From SZUA-252 sp035716005 (GTDB taxonomy: Bacteria > Eisenbacteria > RBG-16-71-46 > SZUA-252), in the NCBI GenBank assembly GCA_035716005.1, contig DASTKG010000097.1, forward strand, positions 1-64,000: DNA of 64,000 nucleotides, in the 5' to 3' direction. Of this stretch, positions 8,646-16,569 are shown piece after piece. The translations under genes and the position numbers were made by a program. The first letter of the stretch is position 1. Every line of letters begins with the position of its first letter. The notes beneath the pieces were generated by a model. That model saw only the letters and a list, made by a program, of their open reading frames with translations, was not told the origin of the DNA and ran no database searches.

Positions 8646-9002
8646 CTAGAGCGGCGCGGAACCGCCCGCGGCAGCGGCCGTGCAGGCGTCGCAGGGACAG
8701 ATCCGACGCAGATAGTCGAAGGAGTAGATGCCGGTCGTGTGGCCGTCGCTCCAGTCGAAGTGGAGCGCGTACTGCCCCACCGTCCGCGCCGCCGCGACGG
8801 CCACGTCGGGATTCACGTGCTCCTCGAAGACGAGCCGCTTCCCCGTCGTCTCGCTCACGCACTGGGCGCAGGGGCAGCGCCCGCGGAGATAGCGCGCGCC
8901 GTAGACGCTCTCGTGCCCGTCGGCCCACGTCACCGTGAGCCGCTCGCCCCCCTTCTTCTTCAGCGCGACCGGAGTCGTCTGCTCGGGGGTGAGCGGGATC
9001 AC
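8646..9002 (-). CDS. DUF971-family protein
   Basis: A 118-residue protein starting with GTG at 9002, one base after the mrp stop. It consists of two beta-hairpin repeats, each carrying a cysteine cluster: GRCPCAQC (about 41-48) and RICPCDAC (about 99-106), with an aromatic-rich WSDGHTTGIYSFDYL between. DUF971 is the N-terminal domain of gamma-butyrobetaine hydroxylase-like proteins, where it binds zinc. As a stand-alone gene it is repeatedly found next to Mrp/ApbC, so a role in Fe-S protein maturation or metal handling is the usual suggestion, unproven. The location inside an mrp operon repeats that pattern. Confidence 0.88.
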   Translation of the reverse strand: MIPLTPEQTTPVALKKKGGERLTVTWADGHESVYGARYLRGRCPCAQCVSETTGKRLVFEEHVNPDVAVAAARTVGQYALHFDWSDGHTTGIYSFDYLRRICPCDACTAAAAGGSAPL

Positions 9003-9003
9003 G

Positions 9004-10089
9004 TCACTCCTCCACGATGCTGAGCGCGATGTTCTTGAAGGCCTGCATGCTCACCTGCTGCGCCAGACGCCCCGTGATCTCGCGGAACGCCGTCCCCGAC
9101 GGCGACTCCGGCTCCGCGATGGAGACCGGCGTGCCGCGGTCGGCGTAGCGGCGGATGGCGACGTCGAGCGGGATCTCGCCGAGGAACGGGATCTTCATCC
9201 CGTCGGCCGCGCTCTTCGCGCCGCCGTGTCCGAAGATGTCGTCGCGCTCCCCGCAGTGGGGGCAGACGTAGAACGACATGTTCTCCACGATGCCGAGGAT
9301 CGGAACCTTCGTCTGCTGGAACATGCGAAGGGTCTTCATGGAGATCTGGAGACCCACGTCCTGCGGCGTCGAGACGATGACCGCCCCCGTCACGGGCACG
9401 GTCTGCACGAGCGTGAGGTGGACGTCGCCCGTGCCGGGCGGGAGATCGACGACGAGATAGTCGAGCTCGCCCCAGTTGACGCCGAGGAGGCACTGCTGGA
9501 GCGCCTTGTGCGCCATCGGTCCGCGCCAGATGAGGGGCTGATCGCCCGGCGTGAGATACCCCATCGACATGAGCTTCACGCCGTGAGCCAGGCCGGGAAC
9601 GATCGTGTTGTCGGCCTGAGGCTCGGCCGGCGTCCCCGACTGCATCATGATCGGGATGCTCGGGCCGTAGATGTCGGCGTCGAGGAGCCCGACGCGGGCG
9701 CCGGTCGAGGAGAGGGTCGCGGCGAGATTGGCGGCGACCGTCGATTTTCCGACGCCCCCCTTTCCGCTCCCGACCGCGATGATGTTCCGGACCGTCTTCA
9801 GCGCCGAGGTGTCGGGCGCCTGCGCGCGGCGCACTTCCGCGGTCATGTTGACCCGCACGTCGGTGGCGCCGGGCACCTTCGAGAGGACCGCTTGCCGGGA
9901 CTGGTCGCGAAGACGATCCTTGACCGGGCAGGCGGGGGTCGTCAGGTTCACGTCGAACGCGACCACGCTCCCTTCGATCTTGAGATTGCGGATGAAGCCG
10001 AGGGAGACGATATCGCGATGGAGATCCGGATCCATGACGGACCGGAGGGCATCCAAGACTTGGGCTTCGGTGATGGCGGGGCCGCTCAT
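9004..10089 (-). CDS. Mrp/NBP35 family iron-sulfur cluster carrier ATPase (ApbC)
   Basis: A 361-residue protein. Residues 5-85 are a MIP18/DUF59 domain (ITEAQVLDALRSVMDPDL, with TPACPVKDRL). Residues 100-355 are the deviant Walker A P-loop domain: AVGSGKGGVGKSTVAANLA, LLDADIYGPSIP, and the VVDLPPGTGD Walker B. The metal-binding CPHCG pair follows FYVCP. Mrp proteins bind a bridging 4Fe-4S cluster as dimers and pass it to apoproteins in the cytoplasm. ATG 10089 is chosen because it begins the DUF59 domain; the longer frame to 10380 overlaps the divergent copA. First gene of an operon with DUF971. Confidence 0.92.
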   Translation of the reverse strand: MSGPAITEAQVLDALRSVMDPDLHRDIVSLGFIRNLKIEGSVVAFDVNLTTPACPVKDRLRDQSRQAVLSKVPGATDVRVNMTAEVRRAQAPDTSALKTVRNIIAVGSGKGGVGKSTVAANLAATLSSTGARVGLLDADIYGPSIPIMMQSGTPAEPQADNTIVPGLAHGVKLMSMGYLTPGDQPLIWRGPMAHKALQQCLLGVNWGELDYLVVDLPPGTGDVHLTLVQTVPVTGAVIVSTPQDVGLQISMKTLRMFQQTKVPILGIVENMSFYVCPHCGERDDIFGHGGAKSAADGMKIPFLGEIPLDVAIRRYADRGTPVSIAEPESPSGTAFREITGRLAQQVSMQAFKNIALSIVEE

Positions 10090-10117
10090 GATTGCCTCAA
10101 TATGGAGGTTACGGGGG

Positions 10118-10130
10118 GCGCTGTGAGCGC
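10118..10130. promoter_or_regulatory. Small inverted repeat between mrp and copA
   Basis: GCGCT-GTG-AGCGC lies in the 145-nt divergent intergenic region of mrp and copA. It could be an operator half for a copper-responsive regulator, but the arms are only 5 bp and GC-rich, so chance is likely. I saw no convincing -35/-10 pair beside it. Confidence 0.2.
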
Positions 10131-10234
10131 TCGATCGTAGCAGTCTCGCGCTCCTCCCGGTACGGGAAAGCCTGGCCGCCCGCCGATCGTCCGGCGCTGT
10201 AAGGAAACCGGAGGCCCTTCGTCTACAGACGCGT

Positions 10235-12499
10235 ATGAACGAACGAACGATGCAACCTTCCGCGCCCCACGAGGCGCGCCTCTCGATCCACGGCATGACC
10301 TGCGCGGGCTGCGTGTCGGCGGTGGAGCACGCCCTGAAGCGCGTCCCGGGCGTGGCGGAGGCGAGCGTGAACCTCGCCACCGAGGAGGCGCTCGTCCGGT
10401 TCGAGCCCGACGGCGCGGGCGCGGTCTCCGTGGCGACCCTCGTCCAGGCGGTCGAATCGGCCGGCTATCGCGCGGCGCCTCGCGCCGCCTCGAGCGGAGC
10501 CGACCGCGAAGCGATGCGGCTCGCCGAGGAGCGCGCGAACCGGCGCCGGCTCCTCCTCGCCGCCGCGTGCGGCATTCCGCTCATGCTCGTCCATCTCTTC
10601 GTCCACGACATGAACTCGGCGAGGTGGCTCGGGCTCCTTCTCGCCACGCCCGTCTTCTGGATCGCGGGCTGGACCTTCCATCGCCGGACCGTGGTGGGCC
10701 TTCGTCACGGCATGTACGACATGAACACGCTCGTCACGCTCGGAACCGGCGCCGCCTACTTCTACAGCGTCGCCGTCACGCTCGCGCCCGGCTGGTTCGA
10801 GGCGACAGGGCTGGGCGGGCACGTCTACTACGACACCGCCGCCATGATCCTCGGCTTCGTGCTCCTGGGACGGCTCCTCGAATCGCGCGCTCGCCTGAAG
10901 ACGGGCCAGGCGGTGAAGGCGCTTCTCACGCGCCGCCCCGCGACCGCGCGACGGCTCGCCATGGCCTCGCCGCTCGCCGCGCGTGAAGAGCGGCCGCTCG
11001 AGTCGATCGCGCGCGGCGACTGGATCGAGATCCTCCCCGGGGAAACTGTTCCGGTGGACGGCCTCATCGAGCGCGGCAGCACCGAGGTCGACGAGTCGAT
11101 GCTCACCGGCGAGCCCCTCCCGGTCGCGCGCGGCGTCGGCGATCCGCTGGCGGCGGGAACGCTCAACCGGAGCGCGCCGGTGCTCCTCCGCGCGACGCGC
11201 GTGGGGGACGACACCACGCTCGCCCGCATCGTCCGACTCGTGGAAGAGGCTCAAGGCGGGAAGGCGCCCCTCCAGGCGCTCGCCGATCGCGTGGCGGGAC
11301 GCTTCGTGCCCGCCGTTCTCCTCATCGCGCTCGTCACCGCGGCCGTCTGGCTCCTCGTCGGACCGCCGCCTCCCATTCGCTACGCGCTCGTCGCGTTCGT
11401 GTCGGTCCTCATCATCGCCTGCCCCTGCGCCATGGGGCTCGCCACGCCGACCGCCATCCTGGTCGGGACCGGCGCCGGCGCGCGGCGAGGGATCCTCCTT
11501 CGCGGCGGCGAGGCGCTGGAGCGGGTGGGAAAACTCTCCACGGTCGTCCTCGACAAGACGGGCACGCTGACGCGCGGCGAGCCGTCGGTCGTCTCGTTCC
11601 ACGCGGCGCCCGGCCTGGACGCCGCGGAGGTGTTGAAGGCGGCCGCGGCCGTCGAATCGGGATCGGAGCATCCGATCGCGCGCGCCATCGTTCGCCACGC
11701 CCGCGCCGAGGGCGCGACGCGCCTTCCCCTCGCCGACGGCGTCAGCGTCATGCCGGGGCTCGGCGCCCAGGGTAAGGTCGGCGGCCGCTCCGTCCGCGTC
11801 GGCTCGTTCGAGTTCGCGGCGTTCGCCGGAAGAGCGCCCGAGGAACTGACCGCCGCCGCCGAGGCCGCCGCCGAACGGGGCGAGAGCGTCGCGTGGGTCG
11901 GCGTCGGCCCGGCCACGTCGGGCTTCTTCGCGCTCGAGGACTCGCCCCGAGAGGACGCGGCGAGCGCGGCCGCGCGGCTCAGGGCTCGCGGCCTTCGCCT
12001 CGTGCTCGCGACCGGCGACCGCGAAGCCCCGGCTCGCCGCCTCGCCGCGTCGCTCGGCATCGAGGAGGTCCACGCCTCCCTCTCGCCCGCCGACAAGGTG
12101 TCGCTCGTCCAGCGGCTTCAACAGGAGGGCGCCGTCGTGGCGATGGTGGGCGACGGCCTGAACGACGCCGCCGCGCTCGCGGCCGCCGACGTGGGGATCG
12201 CGATCGGGAGCGGTACCGACGTCGCGGTGGAGGCCTCCGACATCACGCTCGTGAGAGGCGGCCTCGGCGCGATCGCGGACGCTCTCGACCTCTCGCGCCG
12301 CACGCGGCGCACGATCCTGGAAAACCTGGCCTGGGCCTTCGCCTACAACGTCGTCGCCATCCCCCTCGCGGCGGGAGCCCTCTTCCCCCTGACGGGGTGG
12401 CTCCTCCACCCCACGGTCGCGTCCGCGGCGATGGCCATGAGCAGTGTCTCGGTGGTGGGCAACAGCTTACGGCTTCGCGGCTGGAAGCCGGGGCGCTAG
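10235..12499 (+). CDS. copA: Copper-exporting P1B-type ATPase
   Basis: A 754-residue heavy-metal P-type ATPase. One cytosolic HMA domain carries GMTCAGC (residues 20-26). Eight membrane helices follow, with the transmembrane metal motif ACPCAMG (CPC near residue 397). The phosphorylation loop is DKTGT (about 440), the nucleotide-domain HP motif is SEHPIA, and the hinge is GDGLND (about 639). The last helix has MSSVSVVGNSLRL, and the conserved Asn/Tyr and Met-Ser positions of CopA-like Cu(I) pumps are there. It exports Cu(I) from the cytoplasm. It is divergent from mrp and has no copper regulator next to it. A second ATG at 10250 is an alternative start. Confidence 0.93.
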   Translation: MNERTMQPSAPHEARLSIHGMTCAGCVSAVEHALKRVPGVAEASVNLATEEALVRFEPDGAGAVSVATLVQAVESAGYRAAPRAASSGADREAMRLAEERANRRRLLLAAACGIPLMLVHLFVHDMNSARWLGLLLATPVFWIAGWTFHRRTVVGLRHGMYDMNTLVTLGTGAAYFYSVAVTLAPGWFEATGLGGHVYYDTAAMILGFVLLGRLLESRARLKTGQAVKALLTRRPATARRLAMASPLAAREERPLESIARGDWIEILPGETVPVDGLIERGSTEVDESMLTGEPLPVARGVGDPLAAGTLNRSAPVLLRATRVGDDTTLARIVRLVEEAQGGKAPLQALADRVAGRFVPAVLLIALVTAAVWLLVGPPPPIRYALVAFVSVLIIACPCAMGLATPTAILVGTGAGARRGILLRGGEALERVGKLSTVVLDKTGTLTRGEPSVVSFHAAPGLDAAEVLKAAAAVESGSEHPIARAIVRHARAEGATRLPLADGVSVMPGLGAQGKVGGRSVRVGSFEFAAFAGRAPEELTAAAEAAAERGESVAWVGVGPATSGFFALEDSPREDAASAAARLRARGLRLVLATGDREAPARRLAASLGIEEVHASLSPADKVSLVQRLQQEGAVVAMVGDGLNDAAALAAADVGIAIGSGTDVAVEASDITLVRGGLGAIADALDLSRRTRRTILENLAWAFAYNVVAIPLAAGALFPLTGWLLHPTVASAAMAMSSVSVVGNSLRLRGWKPGR

Positions 12500-12519
12500 C
12501 CCCCGTCTGGCGGCCACGG

Positions 12520-12532
12520 TACCACTATGGTA
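12520..12532. promoter_or_regulatory. Inverted repeat TACCA-CTA-TGGTA upstream of the 2-oxoacid dehydrogenase operon
   Basis: A 5-bp perfect inverted repeat with a 3-nt spacer, 79 nt before the E1-alpha start and unusually AT-rich for its surroundings. The right part, CTATGGTA, recurs at 25836-25843 upstream of the ferredoxin-NADP reductase gene. It may be an operator or contain a -10 element (TATGGT). A matching -35 is not evident. Confidence 0.3.
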
Positions 12533-12610
12533 GAGTTGCGGGCTGGCATGTCGCGCCCACCAGCGTGAATCGGGCACCCGCGCGCGACCGAACGACCTCA
12601 GGAGGGTTTC

Positions 12611-13576
12611 ATGGCCGTTTCGAACGACGAAATGAAGGGCCTCTACTATTACTTGAACCTCGTCCGGCAGGTCGACGAGCGCTGCCGGCGTCTCTTCAAG
12701 CAGGGCCGTTTCCAGGGGACCTTCTTCAGCGCCGTGGGACAGGAAGCGACGGTGGTCGGCCCCTGCTACGGGCTCCGTCCCGACGACTTCATCGGCATCC
12801 AGCATCGCGAGATCGGCGCCGTCATCACGAAGGGGATGCCGATCAAGTACCTCATGGCGCAGCTCTTCGCGCGGAAGGACAGCCCCGACCGCGGCAAGAG
12901 CCACCCCTGCCACTACGGGTGGAAGCCGATGGGGATCGTCACCCCCGCGTCCACCATCGCGGCGCAGACGGTCATCGTCACCGGCTCCGCGCTCGCCTGG
13001 AAGATCCAGAAGAAGGACAACGCGGCGGTCTGCTTCGTCGGCGAGGGCGCCACGTCGAACGGCGTCTGGCACGAGGCGTTGAACTTCGCCGGCGTCCACA
13101 AGCTCGCCTGCGTCTTCGTGGTCCAGAACAACCTCTGGGCCGAATCGGTCCCCGCGCGCCTCGGCGTTCCGCTCGAGAACGTGTCGGATCGCGCGAAGGC
13201 CTACGGGATGCCGGGCATCACGATCGACGGAAACGACCTCCTCCTCGTCTACGAGACGTCGCAGGAGGCGGTCCGGCGCGCTCGCCGCGGCGAGGGCCCG
13301 ACGCTCATCGAGATGAAAACCTACCGCTGGTACGGACACTCGGAGATCGACCCGGCCAACTACCGGACGCCCGAGGAGGTCGACTACTGGAAGAAGCGGG
13401 ATCCGGTTCCGCGGTACGAGCGGCTCCTGATGGAGCGCGGCATCATCGACGAGACGTACAAGCAGGCCACGCTCCAGCGGATCGAGCGGGAGATCGAGGA
13501 GGCGATCGAGTTCGCCGAGCGCTCCCCGCATCCCGATCCGAGCGAGATCCTGGAGGACGTCTACGCCCCGCTCTAA
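12611..13576 (+). CDS. 2-oxoacid dehydrogenase E1 component, alpha subunit (branched-chain type)
   Basis: A 321-residue thiamine-diphosphate-binding subunit. The ThDP motif runs from GEGATSNGVWHEALN to QNN (about 139-169), and the phosphorylation-loop region reads YRWYGHSEIDP. The segment HYGWKPMGIVTPASTIAAQ resembles branched-chain 2-oxoacid dehydrogenase E1-alpha more than pyruvate dehydrogenase. It decarboxylates 2-oxoacids and passes the acyl group to E2 lipoate. A strong AGGAGG lies 6 nt before the ATG. First gene of a cluster with E1-beta and E2 and no E3 gene; substrate (pyruvate, acetoin or branched-chain oxoacids) is not proven. Confidence 0.88.
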   Translation: MAVSNDEMKGLYYYLNLVRQVDERCRRLFKQGRFQGTFFSAVGQEATVVGPCYGLRPDDFIGIQHREIGAVITKGMPIKYLMAQLFARKDSPDRGKSHPCHYGWKPMGIVTPASTIAAQTVIVTGSALAWKIQKKDNAAVCFVGEGATSNGVWHEALNFAGVHKLACVFVVQNNLWAESVPARLGVPLENVSDRAKAYGMPGITIDGNDLLLVYETSQEAVRRARRGEGPTLIEMKTYRWYGHSEIDPANYRTPEEVDYWKKRDPVPRYERLLMERGIIDETYKQATLQRIEREIEEAIEFAERSPHPDPSEILEDVYAPL

Positions 13577-13640
13577 GCGCGCCTCGGCGCGCCCGAGCGG
13601 CGCGAGCCGCCTCCCCGGGAAGGCCCCGCGCGAGTCGCGG

Positions 13641-14102
13641 GTGGACATGGTGCAGCTCGTCCTGCCGAACGACGCCAACACGCTCGGCAACGTGCTCGGC
13701 GGGATGGTGCTCCATTGGATCGACCTGGCGGCGGCCATCGTGGCGCATCGCCACTGCCGCATGCAGTGCGTCACGGCCTCGATCGACCAGGTGTCGTTCG
13801 AGGCGCCGATCAAGATCGGCCAGCTCGCGGTGATCACGGGCCGCATGACCTACGCGGGCCGCACCTCGATGGAGATCCGGGTCGACGTGCAGAGCGAGGA
13901 CTTGGAAAGCGCGTTCCGGAGGCAGACGAGCACGGCTTATCTGACCTTCGTGGCGATCGACGAAAAGGGAGCGCCGGTGCCGGTTCCGCCGCTCGTTCCC
14001 GAAACGGATGAAGAACGACGCGAAGCGCGCGCGGCCGAAGAGCGGCGCGCGGCGCGTCTCGAGAAGGCCCACCACGCCGAGAGGGAGATCACGCGTCGAT
14101 GA
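13641..14102 (+). CDS. Hotdog-fold acyl-CoA thioesterase (YciA/BACH type)
   Basis: A 153-residue single-hotdog protein starting at GTG 13641 or ATG 13647. The family signature is clear: LVLPNDANTLGNVLGGMVLHWIDLAAAI (in pieces), with the catalytic Asn/Asp helix after GN-LGG. Strand residues VSFEAPIKIGQL and the C-terminal charged tail (EERREARAAEERRAAR) also fit. It hydrolyses acyl-CoA esters to free acid and CoA. It lies between the E1 alpha and beta genes and overlaps E1-beta by 4 bp. In that setting it probably releases CoA from the acyl-CoA made by the complex. Upstream in-frame codons look family-like but contain no usual start. Confidence 0.85.
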   Translation: MDMVQLVLPNDANTLGNVLGGMVLHWIDLAAAIVAHRHCRMQCVTASIDQVSFEAPIKIGQLAVITGRMTYAGRTSMEIRVDVQSEDLESAFRRQTSTAYLTFVAIDEKGAPVPVPPLVPETDEERREARAAEERRAARLEKAHHAEREITRR

Positions 14103-15130
14103 AAACGATGGACAGCGCCCCGGCCCAGGCCGGCGCGCCGAGCGACACCCAGCCGATCACCTACATCGAGGCCATCACGCAGGGCCTCACCGAGGAGATG
14201 GAGCGCGACGAGCGCATCTTTCTCATCGGCGAGGATATCGCCAACTACGGCGGCGTCTTCAAGGCGACGAAGAACCTCTACGAGCGCTTCGGCCCGCTGC
14301 GCGTCATCGACAGCCCGATCTCGGAGAACTTCCTGGTGCAGGGCGCCGTGGGCGCCGCGCTGGCGGGGCTCATTCCCTCGCCCGAGATCCAGTTCGACGA
14401 CTTCACCTCCCTCGCGGTGGACGGCATCGTGGAGCACGCCGCGAAGATGCGCTACCGCTCGGGCGGCATGTGGACCTGCCCCATGGTCATCCGCGTCTGC
14501 TGCGGCGCGGGCGTGGGAGGCGGCCTCTACCACTCGCAGTTCAACGCCTCCTGGTTCATGCACAGCCCCGGCCTCGTGGTCGTCGCGCCGTCGAATCCGT
14601 ACGACGCGAAGGGCCTCCTGAAGGCCGCGTTCCGCGGGCAGAACCCTGTCCTCTACTACGAGCACAAGCGCCTCTACCGCACGTCGAAGGGCGTCGTGCC
14701 GAAGGGGGACTACGTCGTTCCGCTCGGCAAGGCCGCGGTCGCGCGCGAGGGGAAGCACGCCACGATCGTTTCGTACTCGCTCATGCTCCATCGGTCGCTC
14801 GACGCGGCCAAGAAGCTCGCCGCGGAGGGGATCGAAGTCGAGGTGATCGATCTCCGGACGCTCGCTCCCTACGATCACGAGACGATTCTGGAATCGGTGA
14901 AGAAGACGGCACGATGCGCGGTCGTCTACGAAAGCAGCCGGACCATGGGCGTCGGCGCCGAGATCGCCGCGATGGTGGCCGAGGAGGGCTTCTCCTCCCT
15001 CGACGCGCCGGTCATCCGCATTTCGCCGCCCGACGCGCCCCAGGAACCGTTCGCGCCGAATCTGGCCGATCACTATTTGCCGAACGCCGACCGGATCGCC
15101 CAGGCGATCCGCGAGCTGGTCGCCTACTAG
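14099..15130 (+). CDS. 2-oxoacid dehydrogenase E1 component, beta subunit
   Basis: A 343-residue subunit of the alpha2beta2 E1 enzyme. After a 20-residue Ala/Pro-rich leader comes the conserved GEDIANYGGVFKATK, DSPISENFLVQGAVGAAL, the EIQFDDF pyrimidine-domain Glu region, RYRSGGMWTCPMVIR and YHSQFNASWFMHSPG. The C-terminal transketolase domain (about 205-340) has VIDLRTLAPYDHETI. It completes the active site with the alpha subunit. ATG 14099 overlaps the thioesterase stop (ATGA), indicating coupling. The stretch VCCGAGVGGGLYHSQ differs slightly from the common GxGxGGxYHSQS, but the key residues remain. Confidence 0.9.
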   Translation: MKTMDSAPAQAGAPSDTQPITYIEAITQGLTEEMERDERIFLIGEDIANYGGVFKATKNLYERFGPLRVIDSPISENFLVQGAVGAALAGLIPSPEIQFDDFTSLAVDGIVEHAAKMRYRSGGMWTCPMVIRVCCGAGVGGGLYHSQFNASWFMHSPGLVVVAPSNPYDAKGLLKAAFRGQNPVLYYEHKRLYRTSKGVVPKGDYVVPLGKAAVAREGKHATIVSYSLMLHRSLDAAKKLAAEGIEVEVIDLRTLAPYDHETILESVKKTARCAVVYESSRTMGVGAEIAAMVAEEGFSSLDAPVIRISPPDAPQEPFAPNLADHYLPNADRIAQAIRELVAY

Positions 15131-15155
15131 GCCCTCGGGCCACCGGGAGGGAAGG

Positions 15156-16562
15156 ATGCCCACAACCATCATCGTGCCGCAGCTCGGCGAGAGCGTGGTC
15201 GAGGGAACGATCGGGAAGTGGCTGAAGAAGGTCGGCGATCCGATCGCCAAGGACGAACCGATCGTCGAGATCATCACGGACAAGATCAACATCGAGCTCC
15301 CCGCCCCCAACGCCGGGACGCTCGGCAAGATCACGGTCGGCGAGGGCGTCGTCGCGCAGGTCGGCGACGAGCTCGGCGTCATTCTGGCCGCCGGCGAGTC
15401 GCTCGGGGCGTCGGCCGGCGCGCCGGCTCCGGCGCCCGCCCACGCGGCCGCGACCGGCGCGCCGGCGCCTAACGCGCCCGCGCCCGCCCCGGCTTCCACG
15501 TCCCCCGCCCCCGCCTACGCTCCGTCGGCCTCGGCCACCTCGACGGCCACGCTTCCCGCTCCCCCGTCCGGGGACGGCGCGCGGCTCTCGCCCGCCGTGC
15601 GGAAGCTCGTGAAGGAGCACGGCGTCGACGTCGCCCAGGTTCGAGGCTCCGGAATGGGCGGACGCGTCACGCGCGAGGACGTTCTCACGCATATCGAGGC
15701 TCGGAAGCTGAGCCCCGGCGCTCCGGGCGGATTCATGGCTCCGACGGCGGGCGGCATGGCCGCCGCGGCCCCCGCCGCGGGGATGCAGGCTCCCGCGGCC
15801 CCCGCGCCGAAGCCGCTCAAGGGGATCCCGGCGCCGTCGTTCGCGGCCGCCGGCTCCCACGAGGAGGTCGTGCAGCCCCTGACGACTCTCCGAAAGAAGA
15901 TCGCCGAGAACATGTCGAAGGCCCGTCACACGGCGGCGCACTGCTCCGTGACGGACGAGGTCGACATGACGGCGCTGGTCGAACTTCGCAAGCGGCTCAA
16001 GGAGCGCGTGAAGAGCGAGTACGGCGTCAATCTCACCTACATGCCGTTCATCACGCGGGCGGTCGTCCGGGCGCTGAAGGAGTATCCGATCCTGAACGCC
16101 ACGATGACCGAGACCGACGTCCGGTATCGGAAGTACTACAGCATCGGAATGGCCGTCCACCGCGACCAGGGCCTCATCGTGCCGGTGCTCCACGACGCCG
16201 ACAAGAAGACGATCTTGCAGCTCGCGGCCGAGATGGAAGACCTCGCCGCGCGCGCGCGGGCCGAGAAACTCACGCTGAACGACATCGAGGGCGGCACGTT
16301 CACCATCACGAACGCCGGCATGTTCGGGGCCACGGCGTCGCAGCCCGTCATCAACCATCCGCAAGTCGGCATCCTGGGCGTCCATCTCATCGAAGAGCGC
16401 CCCGTGGTGCGCGATCACAGGATCGTCGTCCGCTGGATGATGACCCTGGTTCTCTCGTTCGACCATCGGCTCGTCGACGGAACGCCGGCGGCCCAATTCC
16501 TCCACCGCGTGAAGGAGCTCCTCGAGGATCCGGAGAGCTGGCTCCTCGACTCCATGGGATAG
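15156..16562 (+). CDS. 2-oxoacid dehydrogenase E2, dihydrolipoyllysine acyltransferase
   Basis: A 468-residue E2. One N-terminal lipoyl domain (1-80) has the lipoylated Lys at residue 43 in ITDKINIELP. Then come an Ala/Pro linker (about 85-140), a peripheral subunit-binding domain (about 146-180, RLSPAVRKLVKEHGVD with GSGMGGRVTREDVL), a second Ala/Pro linker, and a catalytic domain (about 240-468) ending in the active-site SFDHRLVDG. It transfers the acyl group from lipoate to CoA and forms the core of the complex. The lipoyl motif GESVVEGTIGKW is of the branched-chain/oxoglutarate style. The start has GGGAGGGAAGG just upstream. Confidence 0.93.
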   Translation: MPTTIIVPQLGESVVEGTIGKWLKKVGDPIAKDEPIVEIITDKINIELPAPNAGTLGKITVGEGVVAQVGDELGVILAAGESLGASAGAPAPAPAHAAATGAPAPNAPAPAPASTSPAPAYAPSASATSTATLPAPPSGDGARLSPAVRKLVKEHGVDVAQVRGSGMGGRVTREDVLTHIEARKLSPGAPGGFMAPTAGGMAAAAPAAGMQAPAAPAPKPLKGIPAPSFAAAGSHEEVVQPLTTLRKKIAENMSKARHTAAHCSVTDEVDMTALVELRKRLKERVKSEYGVNLTYMPFITRAVVRALKEYPILNATMTETDVRYRKYYSIGMAVHRDQGLIVPVLHDADKKTILQLAAEMEDLAARARAEKLTLNDIEGGTFTITNAGMFGATASQPVINHPQVGILGVHLIEERPVVRDHRIVVRWMMTLVLSFDHRLVDGTPAAQFLHRVKELLEDPESWLLDSMG

Positions 16563-16569
16563 GAAGGTC

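Noticed and set aside
10236..10250. Short GAAC repeat (gaacgaacgaacg) as a tandem repeat or phase-variable start of copA
   Set aside because: Only three units, in frame for one start, and the HMA domain follows normally with either ATG.
12490..12503. GGGGC-GCTA-GCCCC hairpin at the copA stop as a terminator
   Set aside because: The stem is only 5 bp and there is no T-tract after it.
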